A DNA stretch of 47,062 nt from Shinella sp. UYSO24 (GTDB lineage: Bacteria; Pseudomonadota; Alphaproteobacteria; Rhizobiales; Rhizobiaceae), in assembly GCA_902167985.1 (NCBI GenBank), contig CABHNZ010000029.1, positions 1-47,062 on the forward strand, in the 5' to 3' direction. Below, piece after piece: positions 16,520 through 25,593 of the stretch. The position numbers and the translations under genes were made by a program. The number at the start of each line of letters is the position of its first letter. The first letter of the stretch is position 1. Below the pieces are notes generated by a model. The model was not told where the DNA came from. It made no database searches and was given only the letters and a program-made list of their open reading frames with translations.

Positions 16520-18464
16520 ATGTCCCTTCTTCAAAACACCCGCATTCGGGGAAAGATCCTCGCTGTCATCCTGCCCATCATGGCATTTGGCATGGCTGCT
16601 CCAGCAGTCATGGGATATTTCTACAAGTCTGCTGATACGGCGTACTCGGACTTCATCTCCAACGATAACGATGGCGCGCTCGATCTTGCGCGTGCAGATC
16701 GAAACCTGAATGCCGTCTCGGCCGCCGCCTACCAGATGATGGTATATGACGCGGCAGATCAGGGATTTGCTACCGCCAAACAGTTCTACCAGAATAGCGG
16801 CAAGGCTCTGTTGAGCCGGCTAGACAGTGCGAAGTCCAAGCTTCCGGCATCGTCCGTCGAAATCGATCAGTTTACGGCTCGCGCGAAGTCAGCGATCGAG
16901 GCTGCCAATATCGCCGTCGATTTTGGAGCCGCGAACAAGGATAGCGAAGCCAAGGCGCAGCTCGTCAAGGTCGACGCCCTGATTACTCCCCTTTCGAAGG
17001 ACCTTGCGACGTTCATCACCAGCAAGGCGAAGGACATTATTGATCAGAGCAATGACCTCACCGATGAGACGAACTCGACGATCGTGATATCTCTTGCCTC
17101 GATAGCTTTGGTTTTCCTCCTCGGGATAATCTGTGCTCTGGCGATTATCTCCAAGGGGATCACGACACCAATCGCGAAGCTGCGCGAACGGATGTCGTCG
17201 CTGGCCGCAGGCGAAACCGCTTCGGCTATCGACGGCATGGACCGGCGAGACGAAGTGGGCAAGATGGCGGCTGCAGTCCAGGTCTTCCGTGAGAATGCCA
17301 TCGAGCGGATCCGGCTTGAGCAGGAGACGGATGCAAACCGGTCCTTGTCCGAGAAGGAACGTATCGAGCGCGAGAAGCAAAAGGCAAAAGAGGCTGCTGA
17401 CGTTCAGTTCGCGGTCGACAATCTGGCTGCCGGCCTGTCAAAACTGTCGGATGGTGACGTCTCCTATCGTATCACCCAGCCCTTCACTGCCTCGCTTGAC
17501 ACGGTCCGTAGCGACTTCAACCATTCAGCCGAAAAGCTTGAGGCGGCGCTGACCAGTGTCGCGCAGACGCCCGCGGGATCGATGCCGGCGCAAACGAGAT
17601 CAAGGCAGCGGCCGACGATCTGGCCAAGCGGACCGAGCAGCAGGCTGCGGCGCTTGAGGAGACGGCTGCAGCCCTTGAACAGATTACGACAACGGTGAAA
17701 CGTCGACAAAGCGCGCGCAAGACGCTGGCCAAATGGTCTCTCGCGCCAAGGCAGGCGCCGAGCAATCCGGTGAGGTCGTGCGCCGCGCAGTTGTCGCCAT
17801 GGAGCAGATCGAGAAGTCATCCGGCGAAATCTCCAACATCATTGGGGTGATTGATGAGATCGCCTTCCAGACCAACCTTCTGGCCCTCAACGCTGGCGTC
17901 GAAGCCGCCCGTGCTGGAGAGGCAGGCAAGGGGTTCGCGGTCGTTGCGCAGGAAGTCCGTGAACTTGCCCAGCGCTCCGCGAGTGCTGCCAAGGACATCA
18001 AGGGGCTGATCACTACGTCGAACGATCAGGTGCGACAGGGCGTTCAGCTGGTAGGGGACACCGGCAAGGCTCTCGAGACGATCGTCACCGAAGTGCAGGA
18101 AATCAACAGGCACGTCGCGGCGATTGTCGAATCAGCACAGGAGCAGTCCTCTGGGCTCCACCAGATCAACACCGCGGTCAACCAAATGGATCAGGACACG
18201 CAAAAGAACGCGGCCATGGTTGAGGAAAGCACCGCCGCCAGCCACAGTCTCGCCAGGGAAGTCGCTTCGCTCAATCAGCTTCTGGCACAATTCCAGCTAT
18301 CGAGCAGCGGGCAGCATCGCCCAGGCCATATGCCAGTTCGCGAGGCACATTTCCAAGATGCTGCGGTCCGCTCACCAGTGCGCGCGCTTGGCCGCAAAAT
18401 CGCATCTGCCTTCAACGGCAATGCGGCCATCGATACGACAAAGGACAGCTGGGAAGAATTCTGA
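16520..18464 (+). pseudogene. Methyl-accepting chemotaxis protein, two frameshifts
   Basis: A restored protein of about 648 residues. It has an N-terminal TM helix (ILAVILPIMAFGMAAPAVMGYFY), a ~150-residue helical sensor, a second TM helix (IVISLASIALVFLLGIICALAII), a HAMP domain (ITTPIAKLRERMSSLAAGE..RRDEVGKMAAAVQVFRENA), and the signalling tip with EIAFQTNLLALNAGVEAARAGEAGKGFAVVAQEVR, ending with LASLNQLLAQFQ. A missing A near 17567 and another in the A-run 17698-17700 break the region between. Correcting both gives ARGIDAGANEIKAAADDLAKR..TTTVKTSTKRAQDAGQMV. No che genes are nearby, so the receptor would work with the cell's general arrays. The ligand is unknown. Confidence 0.88.
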
Positions 18465-18550
18465 TGAATGCAGCGCGTTGGCCTGGCCTCCACGGCTCGG
18501 ACAGCCCTGCGTTCGTGGCACTCGCTAAATCCCGCTGAGTTCAAAGTCCC

Positions 18551-18576
18551 TGCCCCCTTTCGCCGAAAAGGGGGCA
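18551..18576 (+). terminator. Strong hairpin downstream of the chemoreceptor gene
   Basis: TGCCCCCTTT (18551-18560), a 6-base loop and AAAGGGGGCA (18567-18576) form a perfect 10-bp stem, 87 bases after the chemoreceptor stop. There is no following T-run on the plus strand, so it may be a weak or Rho-assisted terminator, or an mRNA-end stabiliser. It also lies downstream of the convergent deacetylase operon. Confidence 0.45.
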
Positions 18577-18763
18577 GTACACGTGGGCCCAGTATATCAC
18601 CTCGCGAGCAATGATTTTCACGCCTGGCGATCGGAGCTCGGGATCGTTGCAACCATTCTTTACAACTGCAAGTTATTTTCGAAAAAATCGGATGGAAATG
18701 GATGGAAAAATGAGAATGGCTTTGAAGGGATCTGAACCCATGTAACCGTACAATCGATGACCC

Positions 18764-19681
18764 TTACGCTGAGGATAGGCCAGCCAAGCTCTTGATTCTT
18801 AGCGCGATATCCCTACCGGTCGCATTCCAAATCAGCTCGTTGCCAGCGAGGCCCTGCAGCGTCTGGTCGAGATAGCGAAACCTATGTGGCGCCCCAAAGA
18901 CCCATGGGTGAATAGACAGAGGGAGCAGGCGTGGCTGATCGGCGCCCTCAGCGAGCAAGCAGGCGGCAGCATCGCCGACCATATGAGGATAGCGCCAAGC
19001 CTGCATCTTCCTGTCAACGAACAATCGCATGTCATCTAGTTCAAACGCAGCGGGAATACTGATAATGCCGCCTGCGCCAGTCATGACAAAAGGCTGATCG
19101 TCATTTGGCCAATCGATCAAATATTTCAAACCGGCTTTGGCCAGCAAGGCGGGGGTTGATGGCGACTGACCATAGTCCTGACTGATCCACCCCTCAACAG
19201 GCTGCTCGCTGCAGGCCTCGATGCGAGAGATAACGTCGCCAATCAAAGCCTCCTCGTCAGCATTCTTCATTGCACCAGAAACCATGCTGTTCGCCGCATG
19301 TCCGTGAGCAGCAATCTCGTACCCGCGCCTTAAGAACTCGCCGACAAGAAAGGGATAGCGCTCGCAGGCAAGCGCGTTGGCCGCAACTGTCACCCGAAGG
19401 TTCAGTCGATCGAGGAGATCGAGAATGCGAAAAATCGCGACACGATTTCCATATTCGTACCAGCTATAGTGTCGAGGGTCCGGTTGAATTCGCTCCCTCC
19501 AGCGGGGATCCTTCACGGTCTCGGCTGTGACTGCGAAATCCATGCATTCGAAGTGCAACACGATCGACAGAACCAACTTGGCGCCCCCTGGGAGACGCAA
19601 GGCGGGACGACTGGTTATGGGCGAGTAGGAGAAATGTGAATGCTCGCGGTCAGAAGCGTTGAAGCCGGTCGTCATTGTCAC
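18764..19681 (-). CDS. Polysaccharide deacetylase-like hydrolase (PuuE-like), first copy
   Basis: 305 residues, starting at GTG 19681 (6 bases after AGGGAG) or at ATG 19675. The NodB-homology fold is modified as in the PuuE/allantoinase-like subgroup: WYEYGNRVAIFRILDLLDRLNLRVTVAANALACERYPFLVGEFLRRGYEIAAHGHAANSM, then GWISQDYGQSPSTPALLAKAGLKYLIDWPNDDQPF and LPLSIHPWVFGAPHR. The AHGH motif and SIHPWVFG contribute likely metal-site His residues. It overlaps the second copy by 4 bases and lies last in an operon with an ABC importer. Members of this subgroup cut amide or ring C-N bonds rather than chitin, so the natural substrate is probably the imported compound. Confidence 0.78.
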   Translation of the reverse strand: MTMTTGFNASDREHSHFSYSPITSRPALRLPGGAKLVLSIVLHFECMDFAVTAETVKDPRWRERIQPDPRHYSWYEYGNRVAIFRILDLLDRLNLRVTVAANALACERYPFLVGEFLRRGYEIAAHGHAANSMVSGAMKNADEEALIGDVISRIEACSEQPVEGWISQDYGQSPSTPALLAKAGLKYLIDWPNDDQPFVMTGAGGIISIPAAFELDDMRLFVDRKMQAWRYPHMVGDAAACLLAEGADQPRLLPLSIHPWVFGAPHRFRYLDQTLQGLAGNELIWNATGRDIALRIKSLAGLSSA

Positions 19682-20550
19682 TTGGAACTCCCTGCGACGT
19701 GCCTTTGATAATACGCTGCGATCTCGCTACCTGTGGCATGCCAGACACCCGACTTGGACATCATGTGGTCGAGCATGCGCTCGAGGTGAGCAATACGATG
19801 CGGCTGACCAAACACGAACGGATGCAGTGGCAGGCTCATTACCCGGCCATGTGTCTCGCTGTCGCTATAGAGTTGTTCGAACTGATCAATTGCTGCGCGC
19901 ACAAAATCCTCTGAATCCATAGCAAACCGAAAGTTCCATCCGTCGTTGAGGTCCATGGAATATGGCAGCGATACGATGCGATCATCCGCCACGAGGGTCG
20001 GTTGATCATCGTGAAACCAGTCGACAAAATAGCTCAGGCCCGCATCGGCAGCCAGTGAAGGGGTTTCAGCCGTCGCACTGTTGGCCGGCGAGAACCAGCC
20101 CGAGAACCGTCTCCCGGTCAATCGCTGGAAATCGGTCTGGCAGGATGCAATATAGCCGCGTTGCTGTTCAGCGGACATGTCAACCATGAGGTCCGTGTTA
20201 AAGCGGCCATGGCACATGATGTCGAACTGACGCTCTTCGCAGTAGGTTCTGATATCCGGAAAATGCTCATAGCAACCAACATTGAGCGATAGCGTCGGAC
20301 GCACGCCGAACTTGTCCAGAAGCGGCATCATTCGCCAAAACCCCACGCGATTGCCATATTCTCGCACCCCGTAAGCGCCTACATCAGGATGCGGCATACG
20401 CGGGTATGGGTTCTGTCGCCCCGGCCCTGGCGGAAGATACTGATAGTGCTCGATATTCGGGATAATCCAGAGCGCCATGCGAGCATCACCCGGCCAGCGA
20501 AGAGGTTCTCGCTCCACGATCGGAGAATAGGGAATGTCCATCGCCGTCAT
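19678..20550 (-). CDS. Polysaccharide deacetylase-like hydrolase (PuuE-like), second copy
   Basis: 290 residues, only distantly similar to its neighbour: YGVREYGNRVGFWRMMPLLDKFGVRPTLSLNVGCYEHFPDIRTYCEERQFDIMCHGRFNTDLM, then GWFSPANSATAETPSLAADAGLSYFVDWFHDDQP and LPLHPFVFGQPHR. The CHGR motif replaces the AHGH of the first copy, and LHPFVFG matches IHPWVFG. The start overlaps the ABC ATPase stop (ATGA at 20547-20550) and the stop overlaps the first copy. Two diverged paralogues in one operon suggest a two-step or heteromeric hydrolase. Confidence 0.78.
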   Translation of the reverse strand: MTAMDIPYSPIVEREPLRWPGDARMALWIIPNIEHYQYLPPGPGRQNPYPRMPHPDVGAYGVREYGNRVGFWRMMPLLDKFGVRPTLSLNVGCYEHFPDIRTYCEERQFDIMCHGRFNTDLMVDMSAEQQRGYIASCQTDFQRLTGRRFSGWFSPANSATAETPSLAADAGLSYFVDWFHDDQPTLVADDRIVSLPYSMDLNDGWNFRFAMDSEDFVRAAIDQFEQLYSDSETHGRVMSLPLHPFVFGQPHRIAHLERMLDHMMSKSGVWHATGSEIAAYYQRHVAGSSK

Positions 20551-21296
20551 GTCGTCACCTTGCTGTCTTCGCGCATCATGGTGTGGATTTTACGTTCGAT
20601 CGCAACAAAGCCATCAGTGTTTCGATTGCGAGGCCGGGGAAGATCGATATTGAAAACTTCCCTCATATGACCGGGATTTGCTCCCATCAGAACGACCCTA
20701 TCGCTCAGGAACACCGCCTCGCTCACGCTATGGGTGACGAAGATGACGGTCTTTCGATCGGCTTCCCAGATCGCCAAAAGCTCGTCCTGCAGAGTTTCGC
20801 GCGTATGAGCATCGAGTGCGCCAAACGGCTCATCCATGAGAAGAACCGAGGGTGCGTTTGCCAACGCCCGTGCTATTGCGACACGCTGCTTCATACCCCC
20901 GGAAAGCTCGGCCGGAAATTTTGATGCATGGGCAGAAAGCCCAACCATGTTTAGGTAGTGTGCGGCTGATGCCATACGCTCGGATTTGCCAACACCTTTG
21001 AGCTTCTGGACGAAGGAGATGTTTTCAATCGCCGTCAGCCAAGGGAAAAGGGCATATTCCTGGAAAACCATCCCACGGTCCCCGCCTGGACCATCGACAT
21101 CCTTTCCGTCAATCAGTATCCGACCACCGCTCTTCTCGATGAAACCGGCGATCATGTTCAATAACGTCGACTTACCGCAACCTGACGGCCCGAGAAGCGA
21201 TATGAATGTCCCCTCTTCGATGCCCAGCGAAACTCTGTCCAAGGCCATCATGCCGGTATCATAGACCTTCGTCGCGTTCTCAATACGGATCTTCAT
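20547..21296 (-). CDS. ABC importer ATP-binding protein (taurine/nitrate/sulfonate type)
   Basis: 249 residues from ATG 21296. The longer upstream frame is not family-like. Walker A is GPSGCGKSTLL, Q-loop MVFQEYALFPWLTAIENI, signature LSGGMKQRVAIARALA, Walker B VLLMDEPFGALD and switch VIFVTHSVSEAVFLSDRVVLM. These are the hallmarks of the TauB/SsuB/NrtD group. It sits 4 bases after the permease gene and overlaps the deacetylase gene downstream. Confidence 0.9.
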   Translation of the reverse strand: MKIRIENATKVYDTGMMALDRVSLGIEEGTFISLLGPSGCGKSTLLNMIAGFIEKSGGRILIDGKDVDGPGGDRGMVFQEYALFPWLTAIENISFVQKLKGVGKSERMASAAHYLNMVGLSAHASKFPAELSGGMKQRVAIARALANAPSVLLMDEPFGALDAHTRETLQDELLAIWEADRKTVIFVTHSVSEAVFLSDRVVLMGANPGHMREVFNIDLPRPRNRNTDGFVAIERKIHTMMREDSKVTT

Positions 21297-21300
21297 GGTC

Positions 21301-22146
21301 TTACTTTCCTCGATAGCTGGGGTGCCAGCGTAAGATGCGGCGTTCCAGTCTCGTGAGCACTGCATTGATGATGAAGCCGATGATCCCGATCACGACGGCG
21401 CCCAGTAGCATGCGGGGCACATCGAAATAGGTTCGTGAATTGTTGATGGTGAAGCCAAGGCCGGAGTCCGCAGCGATATATTCCGCGGCGACGATGACAA
21501 AAAATGCCATGCCAAAACCCATCCTCAATCCACTCAAGATACTGGGCGAAGCGGCTGGAAGTTCAACAAGACGGAAAATGTCGGCACGACTGGCGCCCAT
21601 GCTTTGCGCAGCCCGGATCAGCACACCGTCAATCTGACGCATGCCAAGCCGTGTCGCGGTGAAGATCGGAAAGAAGGTGGCGTATGCGATAAAAACGATC
21701 TTGGATGTTTCACCGATACCGAACCAAAGAACCAGCAAAGGCAGAAATGCCAACGAGGGGACCGGCCGGAACATTTCGAGCACCGGCTCGAGGAGGCTTT
21801 CCGCCAGCCGCGAACGGCTGATTAGCACACCCAGACCCACTCCAGCGATCGCGGCTGCGAGGAAGCCGAACACCACGCGGTACATGCTGGCCGCAATATC
21901 GATCCACAACTGGCCGCTCTTGGCCATCTCGACACCCACGCTGAGAACCTGCAGTGGTGTCGGAATGAGGATCGGGTTATAAAATCGAACGAATTGATTG
22001 TTGATCAAGGTCGCCACGAACCAGATCATGAAAAAAAGCACGATCGACAGCGGGCGAAGGACCGCATGCAGCCGATCGTTGTTGCGTTTCTTTTTTTCGG
22101 CCTTACGCGCGATCAAGCTCGCATCGACCTGCGAAATATCTGTCAT
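21301..22146 (-). CDS. ABC importer permease (TauC/SsuC type)
   Basis: 281 residues with six predicted membrane helices. The EAA-like cytoplasmic loop is GMRQIDGVLIRAAQSMGASRADIFRLVELPAASPSILSGLRMGFGMAFFVIVAAE. It ends with GFIINAVLTRLERRILRWHPSYRGK, the typical C-terminal helix of this group. It lies between the binding-protein gene (55-base gap) and the ATPase gene (4-base gap), so one transcript is likely. Confidence 0.9.
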   Translation of the reverse strand: MTDISQVDASLIARKAEKKKRNNDRLHAVLRPLSIVLFFMIWFVATLINNQFVRFYNPILIPTPLQVLSVGVEMAKSGQLWIDIAASMYRVVFGFLAAAIAGVGLGVLISRSRLAESLLEPVLEMFRPVPSLAFLPLLVLWFGIGETSKIVFIAYATFFPIFTATRLGMRQIDGVLIRAAQSMGASRADIFRLVELPAASPSILSGLRMGFGMAFFVIVAAEYIAADSGLGFTINNSRTYFDVPRMLLGAVVIGIIGFIINAVLTRLERRILRWHPSYRGK

Positions 22147-22201
22147 AGTCTTTGCCCGTTGCGACCACGGCCGGGCAACCGTGGTCTGTTAGCCGATGAA
22201 T

Positions 22202-23257
22202 TTAGATTTTGATGCTGACCAGCTTGGGATCGATCTTGGCGAGCCACGACGTGTCCAGAGATGCCGAAGCAACGATCGGCGCCTTGAGTTGACCGATCTT
22301 CTGCAGCCAGCCGCTGGTGAAATCCATGCTGCCGAGCAAGCCCTCGTCCATCGACATCGAATAGACGTTTGCCTTCAGCGACTGGAGCATGACGTCCGGT
22401 GTCGACTTCAGGAAATCTGCCAGCAGCTTGGACGTTTCTTCCAGGTTGGCCGTGATGAAGTCGTTGCCCTTCAGGATGGCGCGCATAACAGCAAGCGTCG
22501 TGTTGGGGTTGGCCTTCATCCAGTCTTCGTTACCAGCGAGAACCGAGCGTACGTTGAGTAGCCGATCCTTGGTGCTCAACTTGGTTTCCTTACCATCGAA
22601 ATAGGTCGCACTGCCGGTGAAATACAGCGTCCCGCCCATGTCCAGAATACGACCAAGAAACGGCGGATAGGTCAGGACGCCATCGACGTCACCTCGTGCC
22701 GCAGCAACCACACCTTCGGACGGCTGCATGCGTGCAAGCGTGACGGTTGAGGCGTCAAAGCCATATCGCTGTCCAAGTTCGCCGATCGCCATCTCGTGCG
22801 GGCTCGTCGTTGGCGCAGCAAATTTTCGACCCGCGAGATCCTTGGGGCTTTTCAGTGTCAGTCCGGGACGCAAGACCAGAGCCTGGGTGCCGGAATAGTC
22901 GCATAGTGATGCGATACCTTTTACTGGAACGCCGCGTGCTGTGAGGTTCGCGAGATTAGACATACCAATGCCGGCCAGATTAATCGAGCCGCCAGCCATC
23001 AGCGGCAAAAGATCGCCGCTGGTATCGGTCCAGCTGACCGATACATCAAGCCCTTCATCTTTGAAGAAATTCTTGAGATGGGCAATGATGATCTGTGCGC
23101 CGAGTTGCGGGTCCCGGTTGCCGCCGATCTGGATTTTCGTCTGCTCCAGCGGTGCTGCGGCCCGAGCACCTGACGCCGCGGCCAACACTCCCCCGGCCAT
23201 CATTGCGAGGGTGGTGCGGCGACTGACGAGGATATCGCTTTTCTTGATCTTGTCCAT
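22202..23257 (-). CDS. ABC importer substrate-binding protein, Tat-exported (NMT1/SsuA type)
   Basis: 351 residues. The N-terminus carries a twin-arginine signal (SRRTTLAMMAGGVLAAASGARA). The mature part is a periplasmic binding protein of the NMT1/TauA group: IGGNRDPQLGAQIIIAHLKNFFKDEGLDVSVSWTDTSGDLLPLMAGGSINLAGIGMSN, then SPKDLAGRKFAAPTTSPHEM and an omega-like DVDGVLTYPPFL. First gene of the operon SBP-permease-ATPase-hydrolase-hydrolase. The neighbouring amide hydrolases suggest a small nitrogen-containing acid, amide or ureide as ligand, which is inference. Confidence 0.87.
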   Translation of the reverse strand: MDKIKKSDILVSRRTTLAMMAGGVLAAASGARAAAPLEQTKIQIGGNRDPQLGAQIIIAHLKNFFKDEGLDVSVSWTDTSGDLLPLMAGGSINLAGIGMSNLANLTARGVPVKGIASLCDYSGTQALVLRPGLTLKSPKDLAGRKFAAPTTSPHEMAIGELGQRYGFDASTVTLARMQPSEGVVAAARGDVDGVLTYPPFLGRILDMGGTLYFTGSATYFDGKETKLSTKDRLLNVRSVLAGNEDWMKANPNTTLAVMRAILKGNDFITANLEETSKLLADFLKSTPDVMLQSLKANVYSMSMDEGLLGSMDFTSGWLQKIGQLKAPIVASASLDTSWLAKIDPKLVSIKI

Positions 23258-23298
23258 TTTGTTCCCCTTGTTGATTTTTGAAGTGACGGATTTTTGAA

Positions 23299-24351
23299 TT
23301 ATGCTTTTGGCAAACCCGTAGGCTCTGCCAACTTCATCAGCGACGCTGTCCAGATCGGACTGAGCATGATGAGCGCGAGGAGACGGATCACATGGTGAGC
23401 ACTGACATATGATGGATCCATGTTCAGCGCGTAGGCCATCACGGTCATGGCCTCGACGCCACCTGGAGCAAAGGCCAACCAGATTTCTGGAAAGGGCAAA
23501 CCAAGGATGGCATGGCAGATGACGGCAAATACCAGCGAGACCCCGACGGTTATGCCGATGGCTCCGAATGCCGGTAGAATGACGCGTCTCATCTCAACGA
23601 TCTTGGTGCCTCGAAAGCGGCTGCCGATCAGGCATCCCATCAACACGTAGGCGATAGTCAAAAGATTTGGATCAAGGCGACCCGAAACAATGCCGGTGAC
23701 ATGCATCATGCTACTGGCGAGCATGGCGCCGATCAGTAATCCTCCTGGCATCTTGATCAGACTGGCGATGAACGCTCCGACCGACCCTGCAATCAGCATG
23801 TATCCCATATCAAGGAGCGGGGCTGAAGGCCCGGCTGTCGTCGGAACCCTGCTTTCGCCCAGCAGGAGTGCGACCGGCATCAAGCTTATCAAGACGAATT
23901 GGCGCATCGTTTGCGAAAGCGCGACTACCGGGAAATTTGCGGTCGTGCTCCCCGCAAGGATCAAGACGGCGCTCAGCGCACCCGGTGTCGAACTTAGTCT
24001 AGCCGTCGCGGCATCCCATCCATGACAGGTCCGCAGGTACCACGACCCGGCGCCCATGGTCGCCGCAACTGAGACGAGGAGGAGCAGAATACTGAATGGC
24101 CAGGATTGAGCATCCACCAGTGTTTGCGGGCTCAACGCGCTTCCCATCGATGTCCCGAGGACGATGAAGATGACGTCCCTTAACCGGTTCGGAACGGTCA
24201 TCGGACGGCCCGCAATCGCAGCGACTGCGACCGCCATAGCGCCTCCGCAGAGCCATCCCGCCGGGACATGAAGCAGCGTCAGTAGACCACCTCCGACGGC
24301 GCCTATAAGCGCGGTTTCCAGTAGGGATGAGCTGCCAGGCCACCTTCGCAA
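23299..24351 (-). CDS. AbrB-type multi-pass membrane protein
   Basis: 350 residues with about ten hydrophobic helices and the two-fold AbrB_dup pattern: VPAGWLCGGAMAVAVAAIAGRP and its repeat MPGGLLIGAMLASSMMHVTGI, plus LSSTPGALSAVLIL and its counterpart LAFAPGGVEAMTVMAYAL. The family is often labelled AbrB regulator or ammonia monooxygenase, but it is an integral membrane protein of unknown, possibly transport, function. It starts at TTG 24351, because no upstream ATG is in frame before a stop. It lies 41 bases before the SBP gene on the same strand, so it may lead that transcript. It is divergent from the LysR gene. Confidence 0.78.
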   Translation of the reverse strand: MRRWPGSSSLLETALIGAVGGGLLTLLHVPAGWLCGGAMAVAVAAIAGRPMTVPNRLRDVIFIVLGTSMGSALSPQTLVDAQSWPFSILLLLVSVAATMGAGSWYLRTCHGWDAATARLSSTPGALSAVLILAGSTTANFPVVALSQTMRQFVLISLMPVALLLGESRVPTTAGPSAPLLDMGYMLIAGSVGAFIASLIKMPGGLLIGAMLASSMMHVTGIVSGRLDPNLLTIAYVLMGCLIGSRFRGTKIVEMRRVILPAFGAIGITVGVSLVFAVICHAILGLPFPEIWLAFAPGGVEAMTVMAYALNMDPSYVSAHHVIRLLALIMLSPIWTASLMKLAEPTGLPKA

Positions 24352-24552
24352 TTGTCGATTCCTATCCCTGATGCCAGACGGCCGTCATCGAGTACCGCAG
24401 CGCGAACCGCGTGATTGATGCCATTGCGTCGTGCAGATAACTGGCGGCCTCGCCATCACAATCAGCTTTTGCCGACTTAATACTGGATCACTAGCGCGCA
24501 GCTCGCTATTAGGGCAAATACATTAACTTGAATACGGTATAAGGATTTTCTT

Positions 24553-25485
24553 ATGCGCCTCGGATTGCGGCAACTGGAGATTTTGCGACTGTTCTCGCGC
24601 ACGCACAGCGTGACGGAAACCGCTCGCCTGCTACGAGTATCCCAGCCAGCAGTCAGCCAGACAATCAAGGAAATCGAGGGTTTACTTGGGTTTGCCATCA
24701 TCGTGAGGTTTGGCAACAAGACCCGCTTAACTGACGAAGCCCGCGCGATCTTGCCGCAGGTGGAACGCGTTTTATCGCAGATGTCATCGCTTCTCGGCCA
24801 CGCTGAGGAATTACGCGACTCTAAAGCGGGCTCGCTATCCATCGCTGCAGCCCCAACACTTTTTGATGAGGTTATGCCGAAGGCGGTGGGGTCATTTCTT
24901 GCTGAGCACGATAAGGTGCGAGTCCGCGCAGAGGTTCATGTCGCGGACGATATTGTACGCCAAGTCCGCCAGGATTCAGCTCACATTGGCTTTCTATTTC
25001 TTCCGATCGACGAAACAGGAATCGCTGTGCAGCCGATTATGCAGATGAACGCCGTATGTGTTGTCCCACCGGACAACCCGCTCGCGAAAAAGCCCTTTGT
25101 CACGGCGAAAGATCTGCGCGATGATCTACTTGTTGTCCAGGACGTCCATAGCCCGGCCGGATTCGTCATCAATCAGCAAATTGAGGACGATCTCTCAGGA
25201 GCTCGGATTCTCCGGGTCAACCAATCCATAGCCGCTATGCGAATGGTCAATGAAAGGGTTGGCATCGCTATCGCGCACCCTTTGACGGTATCAGGCGGTA
25301 TGATTGGTCAATGTGTGGCCGTTCCGCTCCGCCCCGAAGTCAAAATGGTGCTGGCTATGATTTATCCGCGTCAGAAGCCTGTATCGCGCCTCGTCATGCG
25401 TTTCGAAAAGCACTTTCGAAAGGCCGCGGCGGATTTTTGTCAACGGATGCAAGCGCAGGGCTACTCTTGCGAAATGCTTCTGTGA
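24553..25485 (+). CDS. LysR-family transcriptional regulator
   Basis: 310 residues. The winged HTH is LRQLEILRLFSRTHSVTETARLLRVSQPAVSQTIKEIEGLLGFAIIVRFGNKTRLTDEA, followed by an effector domain (KAGSLSIAAAPTLFDEVMPKAV..). It is divergent from the AbrB/ABC operon across about 200 bases and lies 108 bases before the amidase gene on its own strand. It is therefore the most likely regulator of the whole catabolic block. The effector is unknown. Confidence 0.88.
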   Translation: MRLGLRQLEILRLFSRTHSVTETARLLRVSQPAVSQTIKEIEGLLGFAIIVRFGNKTRLTDEARAILPQVERVLSQMSSLLGHAEELRDSKAGSLSIAAAPTLFDEVMPKAVGSFLAEHDKVRVRAEVHVADDIVRQVRQDSAHIGFLFLPIDETGIAVQPIMQMNAVCVVPPDNPLAKKPFVTAKDLRDDLLVVQDVHSPAGFVINQQIEDDLSGARILRVNQSIAAMRMVNERVGIAIAHPLTVSGGMIGQCVAVPLRPEVKMVLAMIYPRQKPVSRLVMRFEKHFRKAAADFCQRMQAQGYSCEMLL

Positions 25486-25593
25486 TCGCCGCTGCGGATA
25501 AGTAAACGCTTATTCCGCTTTTCATCTTTCTTATTCGACAAATGCGTCTGTGTTTGCCAGTTCCTGTGCTCTGATAACGCAAGGGGAGCGATT